64,000 bases of DNA from contig NZ_CAWUDI010000047.1 in assembly GCF_963920925.1 (NCBI RefSeq), positions 1-64,000 on the forward strand, given 5' to 3'. A program made the position numbers and the translations under genes. The number at the start of each line of letters is the position of its first letter. Within the stretch, counting starts at the first letter, position 1. A model generated the notes under the pieces. That model saw nothing but the letters and a program-made list of their open reading frames with translations. It was not told the DNA's origin and searched no databases. This DNA is from Rivularia sp963920925 (lineage in GTDB: Bacteria; Cyanobacteriota; Cyanobacteriia; Cyanobacteriales; Nostocaceae). Below, one piece after another: positions 43,950 through 53,665 of this stretch.

Positions 43950-46031
43950 ATGAATTTACAAACAGAAAATAATAATTTCATGGATGATTTAGAAAAAGTT
44001 GTCCAGACACGTTCTTCTGTATCGGTTTCTTTAGATAAAATCGTTGAAACGATAGATAAAGCGGAAAAAGCTTCTGAAGATAATTCTGGTAAACTAAGTT
44101 TAGAAAGAGATATCGAAGATATTAAGGTTGCCAGCAAAAATCTCCGCGAAGGTGTGTTTCGTTTATTGGTTTTAGGAGATATGAAGAGAGGAAAGAGTAC
44201 TTTTCTCAATGCTTTAATTGGCGAACGATTATTACCGAGCGATGTGAATCCTTGTACTGCTGTTTTAACTGTTTTACGTTACGGAGCAGAAAAAACTGTA
44301 ACGGTACATTTTAATGATGGTAAAAGTCCGTGCATGTTAGATTTTGATTCTTTTAAACATAAGTATACTATCGATCCAGCCGAAGCTAAAAGGTTAGAGG
44401 AAGAGAAGAAACCAGCGTTTCCTGATGTTAGTCATGCAGTGGTTGAATATCCTTTACCTTTATTAGAAAAGGGTATTGAAATCATTGATAGCCCTGGTTT
44501 AAATGATACGGAAGCCCGAAATGAATTATCTTTGGGTTACGTCAATAACTGCCATGCAATTTTATTTGTAATGCGAGCTTCTCAACCTTGTACTTTAGGA
44601 GAGCGTCGCTATCTAGAAAACTATATTAAAGATAGAGGTTTATCGGTTTTCTTTTTAGTTAATGCTTGGGATCAGGTAAAAGAAGCTTTAATCGATCCCG
44701 ATGATCAGGAAGAATTACGGGAAGCTGAGGAAAGATTGCACAAGGTATTTAAAGCAAACTTAGCTGAATATTGCGTTGTTGACGGACAAGATATTTACGA
44801 CGAAAGAGTATTTGCAATCTCATCAATTCAAGCTTTACGCAAACGGTTAAAAAATCCCGCTGCTGATTTACAAGGAACTGGTTTTTCTGAATTTATGGCA
44901 GCATTAAATATATTTTTAACCAGAGAAAGAGCGGTTGCAGAATTGCGTCAAGTAAGAACTTTAGCTAGACTTGCTTGTCATCATACAAAGGAAGCAATTG
45001 AAAGAAGAATTCCTTTATTAGAGCAAGATGTCGATCAACTTCGTGAAAAAATTGATTCTGTTGAACCCGAATTTGAGAAACTTAAAAGTATTGGTGATGA
45101 ATTTAAGCAAGAAATTAGAAATACTAGGGATACTGAAGCTAAAAGTATTTCCGATTCTTTCCAAAGCTATGTTTTGAATTTGGATAATACTTTTGAAACT
45201 GATTTTGTACGCTATCAGCCGGAATTGAACTTATTTGATTTTCTGAGTAGCGGTAAAAGGGAAGCTTTTAACATTGCCCTGCAAAAAGCTTTTGAACAAT
45301 ATATTACCGATAAATTATCTGCTTGGAGTTTAACCGCTGAGAAAGATATTACCGCAGCTTTCAAAGAATTATCTCAAAGTGCGGCAAAATATGGTGCTTC
45401 CTATACCCAAGTTACTGATAGCATCACTCAAAAGTTAACTGGGGAGAAAGTCAAAATCAATTCTAATAGTACTGCCGAAGAAGATAATTCTCCAACTTGG
45501 GCAAAATGGGCTATGGGATTATTATCTTTATCAAGAGGGAATTTAGCCGGTTTTGCAATGGCTGGTGCGGGTTTTGACTGGAAAAATATTTTATTAAATT
45601 ACTTTACAGTTATTGGAGTTGGTGGAATAATTACCGCAGTTACAGGTATTTTTCTAGGCCCCATCGGCTTTGCTTTATTGGGTTTGGGTGTAGGAGTTTT
45701 GCAAGCTGATGGTGCAAGAAAGGAGTTAGTTAAAACTGCAAGAAAAGAATTAGTTAAATATCTACCGCAAGTAGCGCAAGAGCAATCAGTTAACGTTTAT
45801 AATGCAGTCAAAGAATGTTTTGAGGCTTATGAGAAAGAAGTAAGTAGCAGAATTCAAGATGATATTGCGGCTCGGAAATCGGAATTAGATAATTTGTTGA
45901 AGCAAAAAGAAACTCGTGAAATTAACCGCGATGAGGAGTTAAAGCGATTTCAAGTTTTGGAGTCAGATATTTTTACAGAGTTGCACAATGTGGAGTCAGC
46001 TTACAGTAATTTATTGGCTTATTACGGTTAA
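43950..46031 (+). CDS. Bacterial dynamin-like GTPase (BDLP1-like)
   Basis: A 693-residue dynamin-like protein, the same length as, and very similar as I recall it to, the Nostoc punctiforme BDLP whose structure is known. That protein binds GTP, self-assembles and tubulates membranes. G1 is GDMKRGKST (76-84), the G2 Thr lies in PCTAVLT, G3 is DSPG (180-183) and G4 NAWD (238-241). Long coiled-coil stalk segments follow. A hydrophobic paddle lies at about residues 520-590 (NILLNYFTVIGVGGIITAVTG, FLGPIGFALLGLGVGVL). The C-terminal helix bundle ends SAYSNLLAYYG. A second dynamin-like gene follows after 179 bp. Confidence 0.93.
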   Translation: MNLQTENNNFMDDLEKVVQTRSSVSVSLDKIVETIDKAEKASEDNSGKLSLERDIEDIKVASKNLREGVFRLLVLGDMKRGKSTFLNALIGERLLPSDVNPCTAVLTVLRYGAEKTVTVHFNDGKSPCMLDFDSFKHKYTIDPAEAKRLEEEKKPAFPDVSHAVVEYPLPLLEKGIEIIDSPGLNDTEARNELSLGYVNNCHAILFVMRASQPCTLGERRYLENYIKDRGLSVFFLVNAWDQVKEALIDPDDQEELREAEERLHKVFKANLAEYCVVDGQDIYDERVFAISSIQALRKRLKNPAADLQGTGFSEFMAALNIFLTRERAVAELRQVRTLARLACHHTKEAIERRIPLLEQDVDQLREKIDSVEPEFEKLKSIGDEFKQEIRNTRDTEAKSISDSFQSYVLNLDNTFETDFVRYQPELNLFDFLSSGKREAFNIALQKAFEQYITDKLSAWSLTAEKDITAAFKELSQSAAKYGASYTQVTDSITQKLTGEKVKINSNSTAEEDNSPTWAKWAMGLLSLSRGNLAGFAMAGAGFDWKNILLNYFTVIGVGGIITAVTGIFLGPIGFALLGLGVGVLQADGARKELVKTARKELVKYLPQVAQEQSVNVYNAVKECFEAYEKEVSSRIQDDIAARKSELDNLLKQKETREINRDEELKRFQVLESDIFTELHNVESAYSNLLAYYG

Positions 46032-46056
46032 CCTCGTTTACCCATGAATTGATTTG

Positions 46057-46175
46057 TAGAGACGTAGCACTGCTACGTCTCTAGATTTACCGGAATAGCG
46101 ATACTGTATCTAGATTTACCCGAATAGCGATACTTTACAACCATAGATATCGGAGACGTAGCACTGCTACGTCTC
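46057..46175. repeat. Palindromes flanking a 29-bp tandem duplication
   Basis: 46057-46083 is a perfect palindrome with 13-base arms (TAGAGACGTAGCA) around one central base. 46153-46175 repeats it with 11-base arms. Between them, a 29-bp unit starting TCTAGATTTACC occurs twice in tandem (46080-46108 and 46109-46137, two mismatches). The arrangement lies between the two dynamin genes. Confidence 0.88.
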
Positions 46176-46210
46176 TACATCAATAATCATTTTTATTTAA
46201 ACAAATAATT

Positions 46211-48349
46211 ATGTCGCAAAATCAAAACCAACTTGTAGAAAGTCTCAAATCCGCAACTAAATCACTAAATGTAGAATCAACATCCCAACTATCTAGAGAT
46301 GTAGAAGCAATTTCCCAACATCTTATAAATCCTAACTTTCGCATTGCGGTTTTTGGCCCTTTTAATCATGGTAAGTCAACTTTACTCAATGCTTTATTAG
46401 GGAACAAGACTTTACCCATAGATTTAATTCCCACTACTGGTGCTGCGATTACTGTTAAATATGGTGATGAAGTTGAAACTCGGATTACTTTTCTGGATGG
46501 AAAACAAATTCACCGCAGCGGTACCGATATTTTAAAGGAATTTGCCATCCTTGATGATGACAGAAGGATGCGAAATGATGTTTTATCTGTAGAAGTTTTT
46601 TCTCCTCATCCATTTTTAAAAACTGGTATAGAATTTATCGATTTACCGGGAACTAACGATCGAGAAGAACAAAATAATTTAGTCAAAGAACAATTATTAA
46701 GCGTCGATTTGGTAGTGCAATTGCTCGATGCGCGTAAATTAATGACTTTGGAAGAAAGGGAAAATTTACGCGATTGGTTATTGGATAGGGGAATTCAAAC
46801 TGTTGTTTTCGTCGCCAATTTTCTCAATTTACTCGAATTAGAAGAACAAAAACAAGTCCAAAGCCGCTTAAGGTTTGTTGCAGAAAGTTTTCGCTCTCAA
46901 TTGCCTTCAGGATTCAGTAATTTATATCGAGTTGATGCTTTACCAGCTTTACGAGCAAGGTTGAAAGGTGATGTTGCAGCGGCGAATACCAGCGGTTTAG
47001 TTGCTTTTGAAGCCGCTTTACAGAATATTGCCGCAAGTTTAAAAAAGGATAGTCAAAATATCTCTTCCCCCAGAATTGAGTCGGTAGCAACTCAAATTCA
47101 ACAAGCTTTAAAGGCAAAAATTATACCTTTGAAAGGTGATATTAAAGCGTTTGATGATAAAAATAAAGCCAAAAATGAGATTAAAATAAAAGCAGAAAGA
47201 TTAATTAAACAAGGTTTTACTCAAAGTTTATCCGAGCTACGTAACTGGTTTAATTTAACGAATTTACTCAAAAAATATCAAGGTGATGCTGCAACCGAAT
47301 TAGCTAATAATAACTTTAATAATTGGGAAACTAATAATTTAAAGAAAGATTTCGAGCGATTAAAAACTGATTTAGAAAAATGGCTAGAACAAGCATACGA
47401 TTTCTTTGCACAAGAAAAACCAGAAAATTTATCAATTCAATTCCCTGCTCATCCAAAAATAGAAATACCGCCTCCACCAAGTAATTCTAATAGCGGTGAT
47501 GCTGGAGCTTATGCAGCCGCTGGTGGCATTGGTTGGTTATTAGGTGGCCCCATTGGAGCTGCTGTCGGTGGAGGTATTGCTTATTTACTTGATAAAGGTT
47601 TACAAGAAGGTGGTGAAAATACAACTGAATCTTACACCGATAAAATCGCCAGAAATTGTATAGATGCTGTTGATGAATATTTTCTCCAATTAAGCAAGCA
47701 AGGATTATCTCTTTTAGATGAATACGAAAATCTTGCCGATAAAATAATTAAATTTGTACCTCAAAATCAAGATTCTTCAGAAATAGCTGCAAAGCGAAAA
47801 GAATTAAAACAATGGCAAAATACTTTAAATGATTTGAATATAAAATTAGAGCAAGTATTAGGAACTTTTATTTCAGATGAATTTAAAATTGAAATAGAAG
47901 AAATTGCTCAAAAAAAGCATGACACAAATACTGTAAATCAACCTCAATCTCAATCTCAATCTGTATATAGCTATTCCGGTAAAGGAGTAAAAGAAGATGT
48001 CGGAACTTATAAAAAATATTCTCCCCCAAAAAAAGAGGATGTAGATAAAAAATTTGTTGATTGGGAAATAGATGAAGAAATCGCACAGATGAAATCACAA
48101 ATGAATTCATCTGGATTTGAAAATAATCAAAAAAATAACCAAAAACCTAAAACTGATGCAGAAAAACTTATTCACGCTTACAATATTCTCGGTTTGAAAC
48201 CAGATGCTTCACCATCACAAATTAAACAAGCTTATAAAAGTTTAGTCAAAAAATGGCATCCAGATTTATTTGTTAATCAACCGCAAGAATTAATTAAAGC
48301 TCAGGAGAAAATTCGACTGATAAATGAAGCTTACCGTATTTTAAGTTAG
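46211..48349 (+). CDS. Dynamin-like GTPase with C-terminal J domain
   Basis: A 712-residue protein. The N-terminal GTPase has G1 GPFNHGKST (49-57), a G2 Thr in IPTTGAA and G3 DLPG (144-147). The usual G4 NKxD is replaced by a divergent VANFLN stretch, so nucleotide specificity may be relaxed. Helical stalk segments lead to a Gly/Ala-rich hydrophobic segment (YAAAGGIGWLLGGPIGAAVGGGIAYLL, about 437-463), a likely membrane paddle. The last 60 residues are a J domain (YNILGLKPDASPSQIKQAYKSL, with HPD at 683-685, then INEAYRILS). J domains stimulate Hsp70 ATPase. GTPase-J fusion next to a BDLP1 homologue suggests DnaK-assisted remodelling of a hetero-oligomeric dynamin complex; that role is inference. 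Confidence 0.88.
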   Translation: MSQNQNQLVESLKSATKSLNVESTSQLSRDVEAISQHLINPNFRIAVFGPFNHGKSTLLNALLGNKTLPIDLIPTTGAAITVKYGDEVETRITFLDGKQIHRSGTDILKEFAILDDDRRMRNDVLSVEVFSPHPFLKTGIEFIDLPGTNDREEQNNLVKEQLLSVDLVVQLLDARKLMTLEERENLRDWLLDRGIQTVVFVANFLNLLELEEQKQVQSRLRFVAESFRSQLPSGFSNLYRVDALPALRARLKGDVAAANTSGLVAFEAALQNIAASLKKDSQNISSPRIESVATQIQQALKAKIIPLKGDIKAFDDKNKAKNEIKIKAERLIKQGFTQSLSELRNWFNLTNLLKKYQGDAATELANNNFNNWETNNLKKDFERLKTDLEKWLEQAYDFFAQEKPENLSIQFPAHPKIEIPPPPSNSNSGDAGAYAAAGGIGWLLGGPIGAAVGGGIAYLLDKGLQEGGENTTESYTDKIARNCIDAVDEYFLQLSKQGLSLLDEYENLADKIIKFVPQNQDSSEIAAKRKELKQWQNTLNDLNIKLEQVLGTFISDEFKIEIEEIAQKKHDTNTVNQPQSQSQSVYSYSGKGVKEDVGTYKKYSPPKKEDVDKKFVDWEIDEEIAQMKSQMNSSGFENNQKNNQKPKTDAEKLIHAYNILGLKPDASPSQIKQAYKSLVKKWHPDLFVNQPQELIKAQEKIRLINEAYRILS

Positions 48350-48363
48350 GTGTTGATAACTGT

Positions 48364-50646
48364 TCACTGTAAAGGAAAATGAACTATAAAAGTTGCACCT
48401 TTCCCTTCCCCAGCACTTTCAGCGATAATTGTACCGTTGTGTAATTCTACTAAATGATGTGCGATCGCCAATCCTAATCCCAATCCTTTTTGCTTGGTTT
48501 CATTATCGTTGCCTTGACGAAAACGCTCAAATATGTATGGTAATAGTTCGCTGCTAATTCCTTTTCCCGTGTCGCTAACTGTAATTTGAGCGGTATTTCT
48601 AATATGAAGTAAATCAACTTTTATCTGTCCCGATTCGGGTGTAAATTTGATTGCGTTACTTAATAAATTACTTAATACTTGCTGCAAGCGATTGGCATCT
48701 CCCATTATGTTGTTAATGGTAGAATCAAGTTGGGATTCTAAATGAATATTTTTCGCAATTGCTATTGGGTATGCTGACTCAATTGCTTCTTTAACTATAG
48801 ATTGTAGATTAACCGAGCTAATTTGTAGTTCAAGCTTACCCTGTACAATCCTTGATATATCTAATAAATCTTTAATTAAATTATCTTGGGTTTTAGCATT
48901 ACGTTCGATAATTTCTATAGCCCGGTTTCTTGTTACTTCGTTATCGGCATTTTTATGTAATATTTGCGACCAGCCTAAAATTGCATTCAGTGGCGATCGC
49001 AAATCGTGAGATACCATTGCCACAAAATCATCTTTGGCTTGATTAGCTGCTTCAGCTTCTTCTCGGGCTTCTCGTTCGCTAATTAATAACTGAGCGCGTT
49101 CTTTTTCTATGCGCTTGCGTTTTGTAATATCAAGTATAAAAGAAACACCAATATCGCTATTATTTTCTGATAAAGAAGCACCTAAAACAATGGGAACCCT
49201 ACTTCCATCTTTACGAATATATTCTTTTTCAAAAGGATGACAAACTTGATTATTTCTAATTTGCTCGATTGCTTCTCTATCAACATTTTGCCATTCTTCG
49301 GGTGTCAATTCATCCCAACGAATTAATCCTGCTTGCAAATCCTCGCGACTATAACCAATTATTTCCAAAAAGCGCGTATTGGCATCAACTATTTTACCGT
49401 TAGTTTCCCAAAACATGATTCCCAACATATCTGACTCAAAAATGCGCCGAAAACAAGCTTCACTTTCTCTTAAATTTTCTTCCGACTGCTTTTGAGCGGT
49501 AATTTCTCTAAGTACTCCTAATAACTGACAAGGTTTTCCATCCGAGCTTCTCAGAAAAACTGTATCGCGACTGCTAAACCAGTGCAATTTACCTTGACAA
49601 TCGCGCATTCGGTATTCAAAAGATAGTATTTCCCCGTCATCTACAGATTTAAATTTTTCGTGATAATCTTTTAAAGGCTGTAAATCATCTGGATGAATTA
49701 AGTTTTTTACTAAATCCACTTTCATTTCCTGAATCTGCTGTGGGGAATAACCCAAACGCTGTTCTATTTGACAATTAATATAAATATTCCGCTGTTCTTT
49801 TAAGTCAAATAAATATAATATATCTGGCGTTGTATCGGCGATTTGTTGAATTAAACGCTGGCTTTGTTGCAATGCTTGTTCGGATTGCTTGCGTTTAGTT
49901 ATATCGCGCCAAGTTGCCACAAAACCATCTTCTAATTTAGATATTCTAATATCGTAAGCTTTACTCAAAATTTGCTCGTTATTGTTATTAGTAAAACATA
50001 AGACTTCTCTTGAAAGTGGCTTACCCGTTTCTACAACTTGACAATACTGTTCAAATAACTCTCTTTCTAACTCGTTCCCGAATTTTTCTAAACCGATTAA
50101 TTTATTTTCGCAGCCCGCAGCATTCAAATACTCGCCGTGAAATCCCGTAATATTACCAAAATCATCGCTGATGCAAATATATACACCGAAGCAATCGAGC
50201 ATATTTTCTACGGAAGCAAAGAAACGCCGCTTGCTTGCGTTCAATTCCTGCTGCAAAACTGTTTTTTCCATAACGTTTCTGACAGCAAGACGTAAAGTTT
50301 CAGGAGTTGTATCTGCTTTTACCAAATAATCTTCAACACCGTACTTCATTGCCTGTACGGCTACTTTTTCGCTACCTTTGCCTGTCAGCATTACTACTGG
50401 AGGTTTACTACTATTACAGTAAGGTTTTAATTCTTGCAAAAACTCCAAACCATCCATATCCGGGAGCATATAGTCAAGCAAAATAACGTCTGGTTGGACT
50501 TGCTTACAAGCTTCTAAAGCTTCTTCCCCATTCTGCTTTTCTAAAAATGTGTAATTATATTTCTCATCTTTTTGCAAGTAGCGACGATAGGTATGTCTAT
50601 CTTCCAGGCAATCATCAATAATTAGAATTGTACGCTGGTTTTGCAT
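48364..50646 (-). CDS. Response regulator-PAS-histidine kinase hybrid
   Basis: A 760-residue cytoplasmic signalling protein. Residues 1-125 are a receiver domain with phosphoacceptor Asp58 (DVILLDYMLPDMDG) and Lys110. Three PAS/PAC units follow at about 140-255, 265-390 and 398-512 (RDITKRKQSE, REITAQKQSE, LDITKRKRIE ends). After a coiled coil comes the HisKA domain with His547 (AMVSHDLRSPLNAILGWSQIL), then HATPase with N box, DTGKGIS and GLGLGLAIAHHLVELH. No membrane segment is present. It lies 215 bp downstream of the phytochrome response regulator in the same direction, so it could act in the same light pathway. Its own input ligand is unknown. Confidence 0.9.
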   Translation of the reverse strand: MQNQRTILIIDDCLEDRHTYRRYLQKDEKYNYTFLEKQNGEEALEACKQVQPDVILLDYMLPDMDGLEFLQELKPYCNSSKPPVVMLTGKGSEKVAVQAMKYGVEDYLVKADTTPETLRLAVRNVMEKTVLQQELNASKRRFFASVENMLDCFGVYICISDDFGNITGFHGEYLNAAGCENKLIGLEKFGNELERELFEQYCQVVETGKPLSREVLCFTNNNNEQILSKAYDIRISKLEDGFVATWRDITKRKQSEQALQQSQRLIQQIADTTPDILYLFDLKEQRNIYINCQIEQRLGYSPQQIQEMKVDLVKNLIHPDDLQPLKDYHEKFKSVDDGEILSFEYRMRDCQGKLHWFSSRDTVFLRSSDGKPCQLLGVLREITAQKQSEENLRESEACFRRIFESDMLGIMFWETNGKIVDANTRFLEIIGYSREDLQAGLIRWDELTPEEWQNVDREAIEQIRNNQVCHPFEKEYIRKDGSRVPIVLGASLSENNSDIGVSFILDITKRKRIEKERAQLLISEREAREEAEAANQAKDDFVAMVSHDLRSPLNAILGWSQILHKNADNEVTRNRAIEIIERNAKTQDNLIKDLLDISRIVQGKLELQISSVNLQSIVKEAIESAYPIAIAKNIHLESQLDSTINNIMGDANRLQQVLSNLLSNAIKFTPESGQIKVDLLHIRNTAQITVSDTGKGISSELLPYIFERFRQGNDNETKQKGLGLGLAIAHHLVELHNGTIIAESAGEGKGATFIVHFPLQ

Positions 50647-50861
50647 TATGCTTTACCTTTTTGCTGCTTTGCCTCAAAGTACGCAAAATTTCCTTGATTT
50701 GACAGGACTCGAAATAGTTATAGGATACAGATAATTCTTAATATTTTATAAATTTTTATGAGTTTATTCTAATATTATGTATGACTACAAATTAAATTAG
50801 GATTTAAATTTCATATATACTGACGTTAAAATGCCCCATCCTAATTAAAATCAAGTAGAAA
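50647..50861. other. Spacer between signalling genes
   Basis: AT-rich, no ORF and no clear terminator. It probably carries a promoter for the downstream kinase. Confidence 0.5.
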
Positions 50862-51338
50862 CTAATACAAATCATAATTGCTATCTTCAGGAAGAACAAC
50901 AGTGCTAAACCAGTAGTTAACAATAGACTGCATTACATCTTTTGATTTTTGTACGTTCATTGGCTTGAGGATGTAGCTATTCACTCCGAAGCGATAACAA
51001 GTTTCAATATCTTTGGGATTGGATGAAGTAGTAAAAACAATAACTGGAATAGTTTTTAATTTCTCGTCTTGCTTAATTTGTTCTAGAACTTCTCTTCCAT
51101 CGGTTCCCGGCAAATTTAAATCTAACAAAATTATAGATGGACGAGGTGCTTGTCGATCGTGTTCGTAATCTCCTTGACGATAAAGAAAGTCTAGAGCATC
51201 TTCACCATCAATACAGCGATAAACCGGGTTGGAAATCTGCGATTTTTTTATAAAGCGTCCGAATGCTTCAAAATCTTCGTCGCTATCCTCAACTATCAGT
51301 AGAGGTAAATATGGTTTTTCTGCGATTTGTTGTGTCAT
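50862..51338 (-). CDS. rcpB: Rcp-type response regulator of the phytochrome
   Basis: A 158-residue single-domain receiver of the Rcp1 type. It has the acidic pocket in LLIVEDSDEDFEAF, phosphoacceptor Asp73 (SIILLDLNLPGTDG), FTTSSNPKDIETCYRFGVNSYILKPMN with the conserved Thr and Lys, and the C-terminal extension (YWFSTVVLPE) seen in phytochrome-linked regulators that dimerise. No output domain is present. Its ATG overlaps the phytochrome stop by four bases, so the two are co-translated and are cognate partners. Confidence 0.92.
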   Translation of the reverse strand: MTQQIAEKPYLPLLIVEDSDEDFEAFGRFIKKSQISNPVYRCIDGEDALDFLYRQGDYEHDRQAPRPSIILLDLNLPGTDGREVLEQIKQDEKLKTIPVIVFTTSSNPKDIETCYRFGVNSYILKPMNVQKSKDVMQSIVNYWFSTVVLPEDSNYDLY

Positions 51339-53665
51339 TCTCGATCGGGTTGCAAAGTAAAATAAAAAGTACTGCCTTCTTTAAAAGTTGACTCCACCCA
51401 AATATTACCACCGTGGCGTTCAACAATTTTTTTGACAATTGTTAACCCAGCCCCAGTACCGCCTCCGTACCTGTTTGGAGCGTGTAATCTTTTAAAAATG
51501 CGGAAAATAGTTTCTAAGTGTTTGAGCCGAATTCCGATACCATTATCTTTAATGTAATAAATAATTGGTGGTTCTGAATCGCTACGATGGCTGTAATGTT
51601 TTTGATATTTTTCGGTATCAGCTTCTGGATCTATGAAACCAATTTCTACCCATTTTTGTTCTTTATCATTATACTTTAATCCATTGCTAATTAAATTACT
51701 AAATAATTCGCTAATTTGAGTTTTATCGCAATTAATTGTAGGTAATTTTTGGGGAATGCGAATATCAACGTCTTTGTTATAGCTAATTCTTAAAACATCA
51801 GCGGCATTATGAATAATTTCGTTTAAATTAATATTATGTAGCGAAAGTTCGGTTCTTCCCAAGCGAGAATAATGCAGCAAGGAATCAATTAAATTTTCCA
51901 TTCGCTTAGTTAACCGCATCAAAGTTTCTAACTTAGAAACTCCATCGCTGTCTAAAGTATCTCCATAATCTTCGATCAAAAAGCTAGAATAATTATGAAT
52001 TCCCCGCAATGGTTCTTTCAAATCGTGAGATGCTATATAAGCAAAAGAATCTAAATCATCATTGCTGCGTTCTAATTCCAAATTAACTTTCGCTAACTCA
52101 TCCGCTTTCCTAAGTAAAATACCGACAATCGAACTCCGTAACTCTAACGCTGCTTCAATTTCGCAATTTTGCCAAGCTAAAGACTTTTGTCTTACGGTTT
52201 CTTGCCATAATTTAAATGATTGTCGCGGAGATATGTTGATGGTTCCATCTTCTAAAACTTCTACAGGTTTGTGAGGATTTCCTCCCCAATTTACCGTTTG
52301 CAGAACTTCCGGACGAAACCATAATATATAAGTATTTTGAACTTTGGAAATAGCTAAAGCCATTAAACCGCTACCAACTTCCATGAACTTTTTTGCTTCT
52401 GGATAAACATTTGCTAGGGAATCGGTGTGATAAATAATCTCATTTTTCATTTGCGTTTCTACCCAAGAAACTAACTCATTGATTTGTAATTCTGTCGGAG
52501 TTATACCTTCTTTAATTGAACTACTGCCATTACAAATTGCAACTCCTTTAGCACCAACCAAATCTAATAAATCTGATGGATTCTTGGTTAAACCATCAAC
52601 CAAGTCTTCTGCATGAGTAATTGAATCGATAAACCTAGACTGTATCGACTTCAACTTAATTTTATAGTCTAAGTCTTCATTTTCTTCTTTGGCTGCTAAT
52701 TCAAAGGACATTATTTGTGCCAAAAATTCACATACCGTGCGGATTTCGTAAGATACCGTTTTTTCCGCTTCGTAATGATGACAAGCAATCAATCCCCATA
52801 ACTTCTTATCTTTCAATAAAGAAACCGACATCGAAGTGGTAACACCCATATTTTTCAAATACTGAATATGTAGCGGTGAAACGCTGCGTAACACCGACAA
52901 ACTCATATCTAAAGGTTTGTTAGTTTGGGGATTTAATTGAGGAATTAACTGTACTGGCCGATAATCTACATTCCGAATCAAACGCAGTAAATTTAGCGTA
53001 TACAATCTTCTAGCTTGCTGAGGAATATCAGTAGCAGGATACCGCAAACCTAAAAACTTTTCTAAACCTTCTTTAGGATTTTCAGAAATAACTGCACCCG
53101 CTCCATCATCATCAAAGCGGTAAACCATTACCCTGTCAAAGCCAGTAATTTTCCTGACTTCTTTGACAATTACATCACAAAGCTCTGTCAGCGTCGAACT
53201 CTTCTGTATCTTATTTAAAGGGCTTTTAACTAAATTATAAAAATCAAAAAACTTTCTATCTTCCTGCGTCGATCGCGTCGGCTCTAACTCCAAAATTACC
53301 GTACCAATACTGCGATGAACTATACCAGTAAATACCAGTGTTTTATCGGAACGCTTAATATAAAGTTTCAAAGGATTTACGCTATCAAAATCCTCCGTCA
53401 AACACCTACGTACTGCTTGACTCTGACTTTCATCAAGCAGAAAACTCAACTTCTGGTTTAACAACTCCTCTGGCTGCAAACCAAGAAACTCAAAAGTATT
53501 ATTGCTTACCTGGAGTATCGTAAATTCCGGCTCCCTTAAAGCTAATAATATGCCATGCGGCTGAATCGAACTCGGAATCTGAATTGCTTCGCGATCGCAA
53601 TTCGTCAAATTCACATTTTCCGCCGTTACACCTTGATTTGAGCTTACAGCCTTACCCTGGCTCAT
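51335..53665 (-). CDS. cphB: CphB-type phytochrome histidine kinase
   Basis: A 776-residue red/far-red photoreceptor kinase: PAS (about 20-130), GAF (about 150-325), PHY (about 335-510) and a histidine kinase. Cys23 (LTNCDREAIQIP) is where biliverdin-binding bacteriophytochromes attach their chromophore. The Cph1-type GAF Cys is replaced by Leu265 (SPLHIQYLKNMG). This pattern is the one described for Calothrix CphB, so biliverdin is the expected chromophore. The GAF motif reads YPATDIPQQARRLY with Asp213, the chromophore His is in ACHHYE, and the PHY tongue has ISPRQSFKLWQE. The H box is His547 (YIASHDLKEPLRGI), and HATPase motifs are DNGIGI and GTGAGLTIVKKI. It is the first gene of the light-signalling unit. 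Confidence 0.94.
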   Translation of the reverse strand: MSQGKAVSSNQGVTAENVNLTNCDREAIQIPSSIQPHGILLALREPEFTILQVSNNTFEFLGLQPEELLNQKLSFLLDESQSQAVRRCLTEDFDSVNPLKLYIKRSDKTLVFTGIVHRSIGTVILELEPTRSTQEDRKFFDFYNLVKSPLNKIQKSSTLTELCDVIVKEVRKITGFDRVMVYRFDDDGAGAVISENPKEGLEKFLGLRYPATDIPQQARRLYTLNLLRLIRNVDYRPVQLIPQLNPQTNKPLDMSLSVLRSVSPLHIQYLKNMGVTTSMSVSLLKDKKLWGLIACHHYEAEKTVSYEIRTVCEFLAQIMSFELAAKEENEDLDYKIKLKSIQSRFIDSITHAEDLVDGLTKNPSDLLDLVGAKGVAICNGSSSIKEGITPTELQINELVSWVETQMKNEIIYHTDSLANVYPEAKKFMEVGSGLMALAISKVQNTYILWFRPEVLQTVNWGGNPHKPVEVLEDGTINISPRQSFKLWQETVRQKSLAWQNCEIEAALELRSSIVGILLRKADELAKVNLELERSNDDLDSFAYIASHDLKEPLRGIHNYSSFLIEDYGDTLDSDGVSKLETLMRLTKRMENLIDSLLHYSRLGRTELSLHNINLNEIIHNAADVLRISYNKDVDIRIPQKLPTINCDKTQISELFSNLISNGLKYNDKEQKWVEIGFIDPEADTEKYQKHYSHRSDSEPPIIYYIKDNGIGIRLKHLETIFRIFKRLHAPNRYGGGTGAGLTIVKKIVERHGGNIWVESTFKEGSTFYFTLQPDRE

